Part shown: piece by piece, positions 32,345 to 45,794 of the stretch
Layout of the letters: every line of letters begins with the position of its first letter
Position numbering within the stretch: the first letter of the stretch is position 1
DNA from: Exophiala sp. HKRS030
Taxonomy: Eukaryota; Ascomycota; Eurotiomycetes; Chaetothyriales; Herpotrichiellaceae
Direction: 5' to 3'
DNA: 64,000 nucleotides
NCBI GenBank assembly: GCA_023897205.1
Contig: JAHWDD010000003.1
Coordinates: forward strand, 623,665 to 687,664
Translations under genes and position numbers: made by a program
The notes under the pieces: model-generated
What the model was told of the DNA's origin: nothing
What the model saw: only the letters and a program-made list of their open reading frames with translations
The model's database searches: none

Positions 32345-34525
32345 ATGGCGAATCGCTTCGTCCGGTCCTCCAAATACCGGCACGTGTTCGGTCGGTCAAC
32401 TCGGAAGGTGTGCAGATCCCGCCTGGCAGAGAAGAAAACAAGTCCGGGGTTGCTGAGACTTTCTATTTCTGATAGGAACAATGCTATGACAATGTGAGAG
32501 TGTCGAAGAATGCCTGGGACACCAATCTGGTCAAGGTATGTATGCAAGTGGAGAGAGACATGCGCGCAAGCAACCAAGCAACCAAGCAACCAAGCGAGTT
32601 AGCAACGACAGTCACTAACTCAAGCACCTGCCTAGGCCAACCCCGAATACCTAGCGGTCAACTGGGACAGCAGTGGTGGTGGCGCATTTGCAGTCATTCC
32701 TGTGAACGAAAGAGGTCGACTACCGGAAAGGATACCTTTATTTCGAGGACATACCGCCGTCGTACTAGACACAGACTGGTTGGCGCACCCGAGCATCGAG
32801 ATTTAGAAGTGCAAAGCGCTCACAAAAGACAAAAGGAACCCTTTCAATGACTCTCTGATAGCCTCTGGCTCCGACGATGGCAAAGTAAGAAACATCATGA
32901 AAGATTACAAAAGAATACACAGGCTGAGTGCTTGCGGCAGGTCTTCTTGTGGAGAGTGCCCGACGATTTTACCCTCCATCTCGACGTTCCCGCGGACGAG
33001 GTCCAGGACGTTGCTCCGGTGGGCAAGCTGAGCGGTCACCCGAAGTGAGTACACGCCATTTTCCGGAATCAGGAGTGAAGCTGACTTCATTTCAATTCAG
33101 AAAAGTCGGTCATGTCCTGTTCAACCCCGCCGCCGAAAACGTTCTAGCATCCGCCGCTGGAGACTTCACCGTCAAGATTTGGGATATCGAGTCTGGCAAT
33201 GCCAAACTCAACTTGAAGGTTGGCGAGGTCATTCAATCCATGTCCTGGAGCGCGAATGGATCTCTACTGGTCACCACATCTCGAGACAAGAAATTGCGAA
33301 TATGGGATACGAGACAGGAGAAGCCAGCTCACGAAGTTGCGGGACATGCCGGTGCCAAAAATAGCCGAGCCGTGTGGATGGGTGAGCACGATAGAATTGC
33401 AACCACGGGATTCTCCAGAATGAGTGATCGACAACTTGCTCTCTGGGATGTTCGGGCCCCTGAACAGCCCGTCGATGGTTTTCAGATGCTCGACTCCATC
33501 TCGGGTGTTTGCATACCTTTTTGGGATGATGGCACCCAGTGCTTATACCTTGCCGGCAAAGGCGATGGCAACATTCGTTACTACGAATACGAACACGATA
33601 AATTCGAGTATCTGTCGGAGTACAAGTCGGCCGATCCGCAGCGTGGAATTGCCTTTGTCCCTAAGAGAGGCGTCAACATGCACGAAAACGAAGTGATGCG
33701 AGCTTACAAAACCGTCAACGACACGTACATTGAGCCCATCTCATTCATTGTGCCTCGACGAGCAGAGACATTCCAGGAAGATATATACCCACCCACTGTG
33801 GGACTGAAACCAGCCATGAGTGGCCAGGAATGGTTCGAAGGAGCCGAAGGCCTACCACCGAAGATCTCCATGGAAAGCATGTATGAAGGACAAGGGATCA
33901 AGGAGGTTGCAGCCGACGCACCGAAACCCGCGCCTAAGAAGGCCCCCGAACCCATCAAGGCGCCCGAGGTGAAGAAAGAAGTTGCCGAGCCATCCCCAGT
34001 GACAACACCTGCAATGCGCTCTCCGCCCCCGTCGATGAAAGAGCAAGGCGCCACTATGATGGCCGTTGCCGATAAATTTCAGGATACCGAGCCGGTGGAA
34101 GACGATGGAGACGACGATTCGAGTTTCGAAGAGGTTCAGAAACCAGCGGAGAGAACTTCAGCAGCTAAGCCTGCTGGTGTAGAAACCAAGAAGCAGGATT
34201 CGACGCCGGCTGCCAGCAAGGTCTGGGAAGATGTTGAAGCACCAGAGCAGCCAAAGGCTGCACCAACTCGAAAAGTTAGTGACTTTTCTCGTCTTTTTGT
34301 ATACGATGAGAGTGCTAACGTTATTAAAAATAGACAACTGATCCCGTTGTCAAATCTCCGAAGCCTATCGATGACGCTGCTGCAAGCGCGGGCGACGACC
34401 ATTCAGTACAAGGAGAGATCAAGAACATGAAGGCCATGATGGCTCAACAATCACGGCAAATCAATAGTCTGACTGAAACAATATCTGAGCTTGTAGCTGA
34501 GGTGAAGGCGCTCAAGGGACCGTAG
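32345..34525 (+). CDS. CRN1: Coronin, actin-binding WD40 protein, 594 aa
   Basis: Actin filament-binding protein that works with Arp2/3 and cofilin at cortical patches. Seven exons: 32345-32407, 32476-32535, 32636-32778, 32836-32884, 32941-33044, 33101-34274 and 34334-34525; these total 595 codons in consistent phase. The N-terminus RFVRSSKYRHVFG and the following EQCYDN after the first intron are the coronin signature. A seven-bladed WD40 propeller follows (GSDDGKVFLWRVP, ASAAGDFTVKIWD, TSRDKKLRIWD, RQLALWDVR), then the coronin C-terminal extension. An acidic Pro/Lys-rich linker precedes the last exon, which encodes a short coiled coil (QSRQINSLTETISELVAEV) for oligomerisation. Intron 2 holds a small tandem repeat. 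Confidence 0.95.
32567..32590 (+). repeat. Three copies of CAAGCAAC in coronin intron 2
   Basis: Perfect 8-bp tandem repeat, three units, inside the 100-bp second intron of the coronin gene. Confidence 0.85.
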
Positions 34526-36053
34526 GGCCGATAGGGGGGCGTTTGATGATTTTATTAGCGTTGTTCAATCACAATTTCTCGCCCACACATGACTTTTTGA
34601 CGGATGTTATGGCTATAACTGTAATTGTGACCATATCTATGATGTGATGATCGGCATGCATCGTATTGTTCTATCTAGAAAAGGCGTCGGGTGCCGACGA
34701 CCATACCTATGTATGTATGTACGTGTATTTCGGACCCCCCTTGTGGTCAGCACTTAAGATAAGAGAGACGGCAAGATCCATATGGTGGATTCATTCTCCT
34801 TCTTCCATCTCGAGATGTGCTTCGATGTGATGTGCGGGTCGACTGATCTGGTTACATCTGACAGACATTACGATGATAGTTTGGTGTGCTTTTTTCTCTT
34901 CTTTTGCTGACCAGGCATAAACTGATTTCTTGCGAATTATTCGAGAGATGTGCAGAGGGAAGAACTGGTGGGCACAGTAGTTAGAGATAAGCATATTCCG
35001 TAATCCTTGTGTGTGTAATACATCTATTAGGTCAGTCAGTTGGTGCCAAATCTGGGTCAACACCCCCGTAATATGTACAGAGTGCAGACTCTTGTTACGG
35101 ACAAGCTAATAACAAGCAAAGAACTAGCGACTCAAAAGATAAGAGAATTGTGTTTATTTTGGTTACGGGAGTAAAAAAAAAAGCTCTTGTGTCAAAAGCT
35201 TAGCTGGACTTCTGTGTGCACAACATTCTACATTTATTTTCTTCTGTTGCTGAGACAGACAGCACAAGCAACAAACAACAAATGGGCGAATTCTCATACA
35301 ATATCAGCAGGTTCACGTCATCAAAGATCACTTCACACCATCATTATTGTTATTACTACTACTCTGTACCCGCGTTCTTGATACGTGGTAGATAGACGAA
35401 CCCATCTCCCCATTGACGAAGAAGGTCATTGGCCCCCCCCCCCCCAAAAAAGAACGTTGCAGTCAAAAAAGTCCCGAACGGATCCGTAACGTGCCGGATA
35501 CCAATATCATATCGGAACTCAAACCACTCATTTCTCGCGCATTTGACTGGTCAATTTCTTCCTTCAATGCTCACTGATAGCATCAAACGTCGAATCTCGA
35601 GCTTCCAAATTCTACCGGGGAAAACCCAAGAACCATTCTTTTTTTTTCGCTTATCTATGCCTGTTCGTGCGTAAAGTTCGAGTTTAAGTGGTCTCCAGTG
35701 TCGCGATCAACAGCGACGGGGGGATGGAAGGGAGGGCGCCGACACCTCGATAGAGAATCAGAAGATGATATGTCATGTCCATGGGCGGCTTCCCCTTCCA
35801 TTCGATCGATCCACAAATCTTTTTTTTTGCCCCAAGAAGCATGGATCATTAATTCTATTTTGAATCGTATTTGATTCGAAAGCAGTTCCCTCTGTTGTTG
35901 TTGTTGTCTGTTCTCGTTTTTATGTGACTTGCTCAACCTTGCGCTCTGCTTCATTTCCTTCGTCGTCGGCTTCGACGCCCTCCCTCCCTCCCTCCGGCCG
36001 CGATCCTTTTTCGGTTCCTGGCCACGTTTTTGTTGATAAATTGAGTCACCACC
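34526..36053. other. Intergenic of 1.5 kb with homopolymer runs
   Basis: No supported gene. It holds the coronin 3' UTR, several A and T runs, and a run of 13 C at 35433-35445 followed by A. A minus-strand open frame over 35655-36491 overlaps the MFS gene and is a shadow. Confidence 0.6.
35433..35445 (+). repeat. Poly-C tract, 13 bases
   Basis: Thirteen consecutive C followed by six A, upstream of the MFS transporter gene. Run length may be uncertain because of sequencing error in homopolymers. Confidence 0.8.
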
Positions 36054-38197
36054 ATGACCGGAGTGACGGTGCCGATGTCTCCGGCGGATGAGAGCCTCCA
36101 CGAGAAAAAGGACGAAACCGTGATCCCTCCCGGCACGACGACCGCCGCCGATGTTGAAACCGCCCGCAGAGGCAGTCAAGATCCTTTGGCGCTCCTGGAA
36201 AAGATTCGAACCGGAGACGACGCCCACCCCATCCGTTGGCCTCTTTGGAAGAAATGGATCATCGCCGCCACGTATTGTCTCTTGCAGGTCTTTGTCACCC
36301 TCACCTCCACCACCTACGTCTCGGTGGAATTCCTGATCGAGGAGAAATTCGGAATCTCGAGCGCTCAAGTCGCCACTTTGGGTCAGTCGATGTTTATCAT
36401 CGGGACCGCCGTGGGACCTGCTTTTCTGGGTATGTATTGCTGCTACGCGACACACGCAAGCGCCACGACAAAAACACGAATTTTGGCCCAAGACAAAACC
36501 CCCTGGCTGATGGATTGAATCTTCTTATAGGCCCCTTGTCTGATATCGGTGGTCGTAAATGGGTCTATGTCGGAGCGAGTCAGTATCCCATTTCCGGGCC
36601 TTCTTGAATCGACGGTCCTTCCCCTGACCCAACGACTAATGTTCTTTGAATAGTTCTGTTCTACGCAATCCTCAACATAGGAACGGCACTGGCAGACAAT
36701 TTCCCTATGCTGGTCATTTTTTGTTTTCTGATCGGCGTGGCCGGTTCAGTAGCATTGAACAATGTGGCGGGAACCATTTCAGATCTCTTTGGTGTATGTT
36801 GGCCACTTCTGTCATGAACTCTTTTCTTTTTCCCCCCCCGCCTCCCGAGGCGATTTTCATTCCAGACTAACATTCGACTCGCAAAAAAATTATAGGACGC
36901 GGATAATGCTGCACAACCAATGGCCCTTTTCGTCTTGAGTGCCAACTTTGGACCTAGTTTGGGTTCACCCATCGGAGAATGGATAGCGGAGAATGACAAT
37001 TTAGGATGGAGATGGAGTATGTATCGACCTTTCCTCTGTTTTGTTTTGTTGGTCTCCGTATCTGGGGCATTGAATGCTCGCTGACAGCCTCGTGTGTTTT
37101 GTACAGTCTTTTACATCAACATCATCATAGCGGGAGCTTTTTCCTTCATCCTATGTTTCGTTCCAGAAACCCTACCCAGAGTCGTCATCTCTAGAGCCGT
37201 CAAGAGAAGAGGTAGCGTGGACGAAAACGCCGTCGACATTGCTCTAGGGTCGAGTCGATTGTCCGTCGTGCAAGAATTCAAATTCGTCACCACCATGGCC
37301 TTGAGGATCATGGTGACTGAACCGATTGTCATTTCACTCGGATTGTAAGTTCTTTTTTTTTCTTCGTCAAACACAATTTCAACCTCAACCTGTTGTTGTC
37401 GTCTTTTAAAATTCGATCTATTGATGAATCTCAAACTGACTTTTCCCCCCCTTCTGCTTAGGTACAACGGATTCGCATACGGATTACTTTTTTTGTACCT
37501 GGACGGTGTATTTGACGTTTTTGTCTTCAGTAATGGTTTGAGTGATATCGGAGCCGATTTGACGTATTTGAATTTTTGTGTCGGTAAGAAGCAACCTTTT
37601 TTTGCCTTTGCCCTTTTTTCCACGCATTTTTATACCACCATGTCCATCTTCACGTTGAAATTTCCTTCTTCTTCTTCTGACCATCATACGCCAGGCGTCA
37701 CCGTCACTTTCTGTTTCGTCCCGGTCCAGACGTACCTCTTCCGGCGGGACCGGTTGCGACACGGTTACCACCGACCCGAGGGCCGCTTCCTCGTCTCCCT
37801 CGTGACGGTCTGGCTCTTCCCGGTCTCGTTGCTCTGGTTCGCCTTCACCTGCGACGGCAGCGTTTCCTACTGGTCCCCGGTCGTGGCGGGAGGGGTCCTG
37901 GGCTTCTGTGACCCTCTCTTGTGGCTGGCCATGCTCAACTACATCACCGACAGTTACCCCAACGTCGCCGCCAGCGCCGTCGCCGCGTTCCTGATCCCCA
38001 GCTTCCTCATCGCGGCGAGCCTGGCCCACGCCGGCGTCGCCATGTTCGCGCACATGTCGGTCAAGTGGGCCTTTGCCACCCTGGGCTTCATCAGCTTCGG
38101 CCTGGTCGCCCTGGTCTACGTCTTGTTCTTCTTCGGCCCCCGCCTGAGGCGCCACAGCAAACTCGCCCGGACCTTTGAACAGGAAAAGGTCGGGTGA
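36054..38197 (+). CDS. DHA1-type MFS transporter (drug or polyamine antiporter), 515 aa
   Basis: Twelve-helix proton antiporter of the DHA1 group. Seven exons: 36054-36429, 36531-36578, 36654-36793, 36896-37016, 37107-37344, 37462-37583 and 37695-38197; these total 516 codons with phases consistent. The hydrophilic cytosolic N-terminus precedes KKWIIAATYCLLQVFVTLTS (helix 1). Motif A is PLSDIGGRKWVYVGA, and a motif C-like stretch is ANFGPSLGSPIGEW in helix 5. Late helices include YSPVVAGG-type and DSYPNVAASAVAAFL segments. The last exon is markedly richer in G and C at third positions than the earlier exons. Substrate unknown; members export fungicides, polyamines or own metabolites. Confidence 0.9.
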
Positions 38198-39028
38198 GAC
38201 TTTTCCGCGCCACACAAGACAGGACTGTCGACGCACGAGACTCGACATTGACGAAAGACCAGTCTCGCAAGGCCACAGAAAGGATGATGATGATGATAAT
38301 GTACCTCGGATATAGCATGGACGACATACTCCGTAATAGGGACTCCCGTGACACGGACACATTGAGTATACATACACCGACGTTGAATAATGATGCCCCT
38401 ACATCCCCCCCCCCCCTGCTTACTGTGCTCTGTATTGTATATTATGCCATGGTTCTGAGAACCTCATGCTTGAATGCCATACCAATCGTACTCCCCAATA
38501 CCAAGTATAATCGCTACGCAGTACCTCCTCTATGGTTATACTACCGTACTTCTTCTCCTGGTCAGGAACTTTGTATTCTCACCGTTATAGCTGTAATCTA
38601 AAATATTCCTTCCTCAGCCTTTTACGTCTTCTCCTTCCTCCCAGCTGCCACGGTCCCCATGTCCACAAGCAAGCAAGTAGCTCGGAGAGATCAGAGATCA
38701 GACTCGCAGCCTTTCGTCCCCATCTCTTTTTCTCATATTCGTTTTCCATCTCTCGCTTCACCAAGTACAAAACCAATACCCCCGAAAGCCGAACGCTGCC
38801 CGAGCACTAACGAGCAAAAAATTCTATTTAGACAAGGATGGGGAAAACAAAATTGAATCAATTGTCTTTGAGCTGCGCATACCCGGTCGATAATGACATA
38901 GGTATCGCTATGGTTGACAACAATTCTGTAGCAAAATTCTTTGGGTTCATCAAAACATCAACAACGCCCGACGCTATGCCGACCCTCCTCGCCACCGGAA
39001 ATTAAAGAGGAGTTACTGGACTTTGATA
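38198..39028. other. Intergenic, tail-to-tail of MFS gene and BLM10
   Basis: About 830 bp without a gene; both neighbouring genes end here. It includes a 12-base C run at 38405-38416. Confidence 0.6.
38405..38416 (+). repeat. Poly-C tract, 12 bases
   Basis: Twelve consecutive C in the 3' flank of the MFS gene, resembling the tract upstream of the same gene. Confidence 0.75.
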
Positions 39029-42000
39029 TCAAGCGAAATAGCTCTTCCAAAGTACACCTGAGAGATCTTCGACCTGTTCTGGTTTGAAAGCCTATGAGAT
39101 AACTTTGTTAGCATGTGAACCAATTAGACGACTCAGCTGAACCACATACCTTCACATCAATGTGCCAAGTATCCTGCCTCGTCTTCTTGAAGTCACTAAT
39201 AATGCTCTTCACGCTGTTGCCCACAGTTGCAGGATCATTAGCGGCTTTCTGGCTCAGCGTGACAAGCACATCAGGCATCCACGGTGGCGGCGGGCTCGAA
39301 TATGGGAATGCTTGGATCAGCGCACCTAGACCCAAAACTGCGGCGTGCCGGGTAATAACCAGTCGTTGGGCTTCGGGAGTTGGTGTGTTCGTGCCTGACG
39401 TGCGAGCCGATGACAACCCTGCAAGTTGGCCCTTAGGTTTCTTGGGAAGGGGGTTGTCAATCAACATCTGAGTAAATCGGTCACGCAGGCTGATGATCAT
39501 TTTCTCTCTCAAATCCAGAGGCGAACATCTGATCATGCCCGACAATGTAGTAGCAGCACCGGCACGGACTTCATGTTGGGAATCTTCAAGCATATCGGCT
39601 ACACAGTCAAAGAGCTTCCGTTTGCTTTCTTCAGACAACAAGAATAATCGTCTGAAGAAGACGATCTGCATGTTAATCATGACTCGAAGACGTTGATGCC
39701 AGGAAGGGGACGTTCTTCCAATACGAATCAAAGAGGCAATCAATTGGGCGTCTTCTCCCATACGATGAGGAATATTTGGTAGATGTCGGAAAACATGGTA
39801 AGCCAGGGACTGTAACTCAGGATCTTCCTTCACATCCATCATGTGCAAGAACTGCTCGGTGAAAAGATTGGGGAAGTATTTGAGGAGTTGGGTGCATTCG
39901 GAGGAAGAAAGCATGGAATCCAGCCAGAGGAGGACCGTCTTACTTCCTGAGGTATACGCCGAGGGTGTCTGTTGACCTGGTGTACGTTCATGTCGCCATT
40001 TCTCGAGGCGCCCGAAGACCTCATGCATTCTGTCGTCGAATTCCTCAGTGGGAACATAGGGCTGAACTCCAATAGAGCCTGCAGCCTTTTGCGCCTTGAT
40101 AAGGTCTTGGACATCCTTGAAAGACTCATGGTATCGAGTTCGAGTGATGGTGCCGAGGGTATGTGCCATGGCTTCACGGACGCCTTTGTATGGATGATCA
40201 ATGTGGGCGAAAAAGTCTTCGGTAATGGGGGCGTCAAGCTGGAAATGCCAGCCAGCATCCATGATAACCTGATGCATGAGATGGATCTTTGAGCTCTCTT
40301 TGAATGCAGCATTGGACCCCATATCCAGGCGAAAACTCGACAACCACTCTACCAAAGGCCAAGCTCGCCGAGGATCCCTGGCTTGCATGATCATGTGTAG
40401 GAAAGTCGTCCAGTAGCCACTGTTCTCCGGTGTCAAGCCATCTGAGAAGACACGTTTAATGATGGGGAAAGCAAATTCCCATACCTCGGTACGTCGAGAT
40501 ATTGAGTTGTCCATGACGGACGTCACTAAACCAGCAAGGATTTCGGCGGTGGCACGATGTTGATGCTTGTCACTTCCATCTTCGAAAACCTTGAGCGTTT
40601 CTTCTTTGACATCTTCAAACGTTGCTTCAGTCAAGCCATCTCTAATGACCAGTTCGAAAGCGTAAGTCAGCATCGCTGCACTAGCCATGCGGAACTTGTC
40701 CGCAGATTGGTCTCGAGGTTCTTGCTTGAGGTATTTGAAAAATGTAGCAAACCATTCTCGGTTCATCAGGTCGCCGATCTTTCCCCGTTTCGCATATTCT
40801 AGCTGATCGTAAATGATGTCGTCTTTGATATTGGCTTTGTATCCAGGCATGGTTTTAGCCCAGACCAGCCAACCGGGATAGTCGTGATCAATGTAAACGT
40901 CGGCTTCTGGTTGAGAGAAAGCCTTCAAGTAGCCCTCCGTCCATGCTGGGTCCTCGGCGTTAGTGTCCACTTTCACTTTGGCGGGAAAATCCTGTAAGGC
41001 CTGAATATAATTGGCATACTCGTGATTACACACGGCTCGGACATCAGTCATGGTGAAGAGAGCCACCAGGCCTTGTGAATAAAGTCCCCGAAGTCCAGGA
41101 TGAGGGTCAATCGTGCCCCGTGTAATTAAATCGATCATACTGTCCGAAGCAATGTGATCAAAACGAAGGCCAAGAGACATGACGATAGTAGCGACACGAG
41201 TTGCCTTCTTCCAGTGGGATACACGAGCAAGCGCAACGAGTTCTTCGGCCAACTGCAGTTTCTTCCGCTCGATATTGGCACGTTTGTTGAGGATAAAATC
41301 CTTCTTCTTCTGAATTTTATCTTCAACATCGTCCTCAGGAGCGAATGGGTCAACAAATGTGCGATCGATGATTGCCATGCGATGCCCAGGCCGACCGTAC
41401 TCCATGATCTGGTACAGACCACCGCTGCAAAGCTTCTGGATCGATGGTTTATCAGCTGTACTGGCTTCGATGAAGGTTCGAATCACTTCAGGTGTGTATT
41501 TCCAATGCCTGCCCAAAGTCTTGGCAAGACTGCCGAAGAGAAGGGCAAACATACCGCCTTTGATGCGAGGGAAGTCGTTGGTCTTCACAGCCTCGTGGAA
41601 CGATTCTAGGAGGTGTGGAATGACAAACAATCTGGCGCCGAAAATGACTTTGAGTGCAGACTCCCCAGCACTCTGTGAATTTCTGCGGACTTCGGTGTAA
41701 ATCGACAAAGATGACTGGGCAAGATCGAGGAGGAGCTGCTCATCTAACTCTGATCGCGGTCTCGGTGTAGCATTGTGTCTGACTCGTTGAGTATGGTACA
41801 CATTTGCGCGACGAACGAGTATTGAACGAGGATAGTCCTTCCTAACACCACTGACCTTGTATGGATGTTCATCCGCATGCAAGAGACGTGTAACCCGATC
41901 AAGCACGTGAGCTGATCTTTCGAGGCCGACATCGACAAACCATGACCTATAAGCGGTGTATAAGGGGGCGAAAGATGAAACATCGTCTTCACCCTCGCGA

Positions 42001-45000
42001 GTAAGGAACTCGTGCACTTCATGCAGAACACGCCCGATATCCTGTCGGAGGGAATGGAGAGCATTATACAAATCGTCGCCAGGCATGAGTACCTGTCCAC
42101 ACGGGTACTGGAAGGATGGTTTGATGGACGCCTCATCGATACCATCATCGAGGGACGAGTTGCCTCCACTCATATCATCGCCATCATCTTCCCTGTCACT
42201 AATGTCGACAGCATGACCATTGGTTTGGGACGAAGCATCCTCGGCATTAATTCCAGCAGCTGTTGTTTTCAGACCTTCATTGACACCATTGGAGTCGAAC
42301 AGGCCCGAAATACCAGCAAGGAGGAGGCGAAGTAAGACGAGATTGCGTGAAACTTCGTCTGACCACTCTTTGCCGCTTCCGTCACGCTTGATGCTAGAGG
42401 TGCCGCGTATGAGACCTCTGAGATGCTTTAGCGAATTTTCGACTTGATTCTGAAACAGTTCAACTGCAAATTCGACCTCTTCTTTGCAGGGAACGTGCCA
42501 TTTTGGCTTGATGGTCGCTGCAGGTTCTGCAAGACCCCACAAGTGAGGCTTTACACCATCTTTCAGTCTCTCCGGCTCATACAAAGCATGATCCGCTGTG
42601 AAGGTGACAGTGAGGTTCAGCAGCAAATGATGGATAAAGTTCGACACATGTACAGTCGACGTGCCCTTGCATTTTTGCTGCATGTAAATGGCGATATCAA
42701 ATAGATCCTGTTTGTATTTGAGGACGGCTGATCCAACATGTACCACACACATGCTGAGCATGCTGATGTTCCAAACCAGGCCACGATCGCGAGGCAGGAC
42801 ATCAGCGGCAGCGTTTCTGGTTGTACCAGCGCCATTTTCGTCGATTTCTGTGCGGATAGCGCTGATCAGCACAGGGACGAACTTGGCGAGGGCCTTCTCT
42901 GGATTGACCTTGCAGAGACAATTACAAATGAAAGCCATCGCGTCTCTAGATTGATGGATGACATGGTTTGCAACAAAGTCCACAATCTTGTTGAGGGCCA
43001 TGTCGAAGAGCTCCGGGGACAGTGATGCTAACAAAGGCTGGAAGGCTGCTGGTAGTGTGTTGACAATGTTTTCCTCGGGTGATCCGCTTCTAATTCGCGC
43101 AGCATCTGGGAGGTTTTCGAGAAGGGTAAAGACTCGACCCAAGAAAGAGGAAACGAATTCGCTGAACCCAGCAGTTGAAGAGGCCAGGATCATTTCTTCC
43201 ATGGTGGGATCCAGATCAGCGTAGTTCAGGTTTACAGAAGCACCCTCTTGCTCCATCCGTTCCATTTCGCCAGTGATCCAATCCATCGCCAACATGTTTC
43301 CTTGGATGTCTTCTCGGCCTTTTGAAAGATCTTCGAAGGGAATATTGTAGCAAACAATCCCGAAGAAAGAAAGAGTGTACAGGGTTTTCTCCAGATCGTT
43401 GGCATCGATTCCAGGCAGTGCCAGGCCAAGTAAAGCGGTGATGTGACATCGATAACCCTTCGTTCTCACCATTGTCCGTGCCAAGATCTGTAGAGATCGT
43501 AAGGATGATACAGTGCGGTGAACTTCGACAAGTCCTTGCATTGAAGGATAGATTCGTTGAAGCGCGCCAGGCAGGACCAAGTCTGGCTCTAAGAATGCTA
43601 AAGCCTGCAGAGTTGATAATGAGTAACTCATTGCAGTCCCACTTTTCGCGTATATGCCCATGAAGATGACTTCGCGCAAACACAATACAAACCGCTTACG
43701 AAGAGGCTCATTCAGTCGTCTCTCCTTGGGCACCTCCATTTCTCCATTGCGTTCTCTATTCCACCGCATAACAAAGAAGTCCGCGAGATAGAAGACGAGC
43801 TGAGCCAGGGTTCTTGTCCACGAACCTGAATTGGAAGGATGGAAGAATGTCTCAATGGCTTGGATGAGGTTCTCCAGTAAGGAGAGAGCGGACGTCTTCT
43901 TCTCGAGGCAAGCTGGTGACAGAGACATCACAAACCAGCGTGCAATGTGATGGGATACGGGATGTTTTCGAGAGTCTCTTTCCAGAAGAATACCCATTCC
44001 CGCGCCTAAATCGACGAGTGCGCTGTATGGAGATGTGGACTGACCCACTGGGATTTCCAAGAGTCTCAGAATGGCCGTCGTCACCAAGGTCGACTGCTCG
44101 GCGGTGAAAAGACCGAATTCCGAGAAGTCTATATGACTGCATGGCAGCATGTCTCGTGCCATGCGTGAGAAGAGATCAATAAACGCGATATCTGTCACCC
44201 GAGAGCGATTTACCAGGGACCACAAATGGAAAAACGTGGGCAGGAATTGCTGAGGGACTAGGTCCTGTCGGTTGGGAGGAGGAGGTGTTGTCGGCAGAAG
44301 CATATTCAACAGCCCTATCACGACAAATGCCCCTTCAGCAGATGACATTGTGAAATGTGGCAACCACTCTTCTAACATTGCTGGAATGTCTTCGGGGTCG
44401 AAGTATAATTGTGCAAATGAAGTGATCTTGATAAGGGTCTTGATGCTCCTCCTCAAACTAGTAGTTTGCATCAGCCCAGATTCGCTGGGGAGTACAAAGA
44501 CCTTCAATTCCCGATACAGGGGTCGCCAATCGAGTGTAATCTCTTTGAGGGGTCGTAGGTAATGCTTTCTCCTGCGGTCCAGTTAGTAATTCGGGAACCG
44601 AGAAATGGCAGGACCGGGGTGGCAAGTAACATACTTTGTGAGAAGCATGAACATGCTAGCGAACCGCTCGCTCACACTCGGGTCGATGCCGGGAGCCAGA
44701 GCAAGTTCGAAATAGAGCTTGACAAGTTTCACACGGATTGGCTTGGGAGGGTCAAACTTTAGAGACATCCAACTTCGAAGTTCTTTCGTCCAATGTACAG
44801 CTCCCGGCGTGAAGTCGCTCGACTGCAGAGCAATGTATAGCTGGTCCAGGATCGTGGACAAATTTTGCTGTCTTGTTGCCTCATCTTCGATAGGATAGGG
44901 AAGGGATGCGAAGTAAGGATACGTTCTCGGCCTGTTGCGCTTGACAATGTCTTCACCCTCTGTGTGTCCATTCTCCATGGTGACCGCACCGGCCGGAGAT

Positions 45001-45083
45001 GTAGCTCTTGATATTTCTGAGTCCTGTTTCCCAAGACTGCCGTTCACCAACCCTTCGACATGATGATGTCGTTGACTTTCCAT
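39029..45083 (-). CDS. BLM10: Proteasome activator Blm10/PA200, 1977 aa
   Basis: Giant HEAT-repeat protein that caps the 20S proteasome. Exons are 45083-44635, 44571-39150 and 39091-39029; the total is 1978 codons in consistent phase. The N-terminal part holds YFASLPYPIEDEATR and, across intron 1, the conserved TLDWRPLYRELKVFVLPSES. HEAT-like helices fill the rest, with the conserved stretch IISDFKKTRQDTWHIDVK near the end. A separate 21-codon last exon supplies FKPEQVEDLSGVLWKSYFA. The last three residues, YFA, are a variant of the HbYX tail (YYA in yeast) that docks into the 20S pockets. The longest gene of the window. The open frame reaches a little upstream of 45083 but without an ATG. 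Confidence 0.96.
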
Positions 45084-45794
45084 AATTTCGTCCAGTTGCA
45101 CGAGAACTCATTGGAGCCCGGGCTGCAGTGTAGAAAGTTCAAGGCGATGGTGGCATTGCCGGCCAAGCAGGTCTGATGGGAGGAGATTCGTGCCAAAGAT
45201 TTGAGGAGGATCGTGAGAGGTATAAACGGCTACAACAAGGAATCAGGCTGTCAGACTGCTTCGTAGTTGCTTCGGTGCTCGAAGGCGCTTAGCAAGCCAA
45301 ATCGCAGCCTTGCTACGTCACGGTTGTGCCTGCTCGGAGCAACGTCAAGACTCTCAATTGACCAAGACAGGCCAACTAGCGAATCGAGAGGGTGATCTAG
45401 TCTTGAGATCTCTGTAGACACTCGGAGAGAAGACTCGCCGTCAAATGGAGGCGATGCTTGCTGATTCACACGCGACATGCACTGGTCGAATCCGAGATGC
45501 TGTTCACTTGGCGGAATTCCGCAGGATACAGATGCAGGTCACGTGGGCAAGATGAAAGGTGACCACTTCCTTCCTTTCATTCTCACCTTCTTCTCACTCT
45601 ACAACTTATCCTCTTACTTTCCTACTCTGCCAATAATATGAGTGGCAAATTAATACACAGGAGCCGAGCAGAGCCAGAAAAGACCTGATAAGTGCATAGG
45701 CATACGGCTAGAACAGTCATCAGGACTATTTGAGACGGTAGTGAGTTCCGCTTCAGGTCCAACCTTCCAATCGATACGACAAATACCGCTGTTG
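45084..45794. other. Intergenic between BLM10 and the methanethiol oxidase-like gene
   Basis: About 710 bp holding the BLM10 promoter and the 3' UTR of the next minus-strand gene. Short open frames here have no family features. Confidence 0.6.

Noticed and set aside
35655..36491. 278-codon minus-strand frame upstream of the DHA1 gene
   Set aside because: Overlaps the first exon of the transporter and low-complexity flanks; Arg/Gly/Gln-rich with no family features.
37484..38377. 297-codon minus-strand frame over the MFS last exons
   Set aside because: Antisense of a GC-rich transporter exon; it runs through introns and has low-complexity charged composition.
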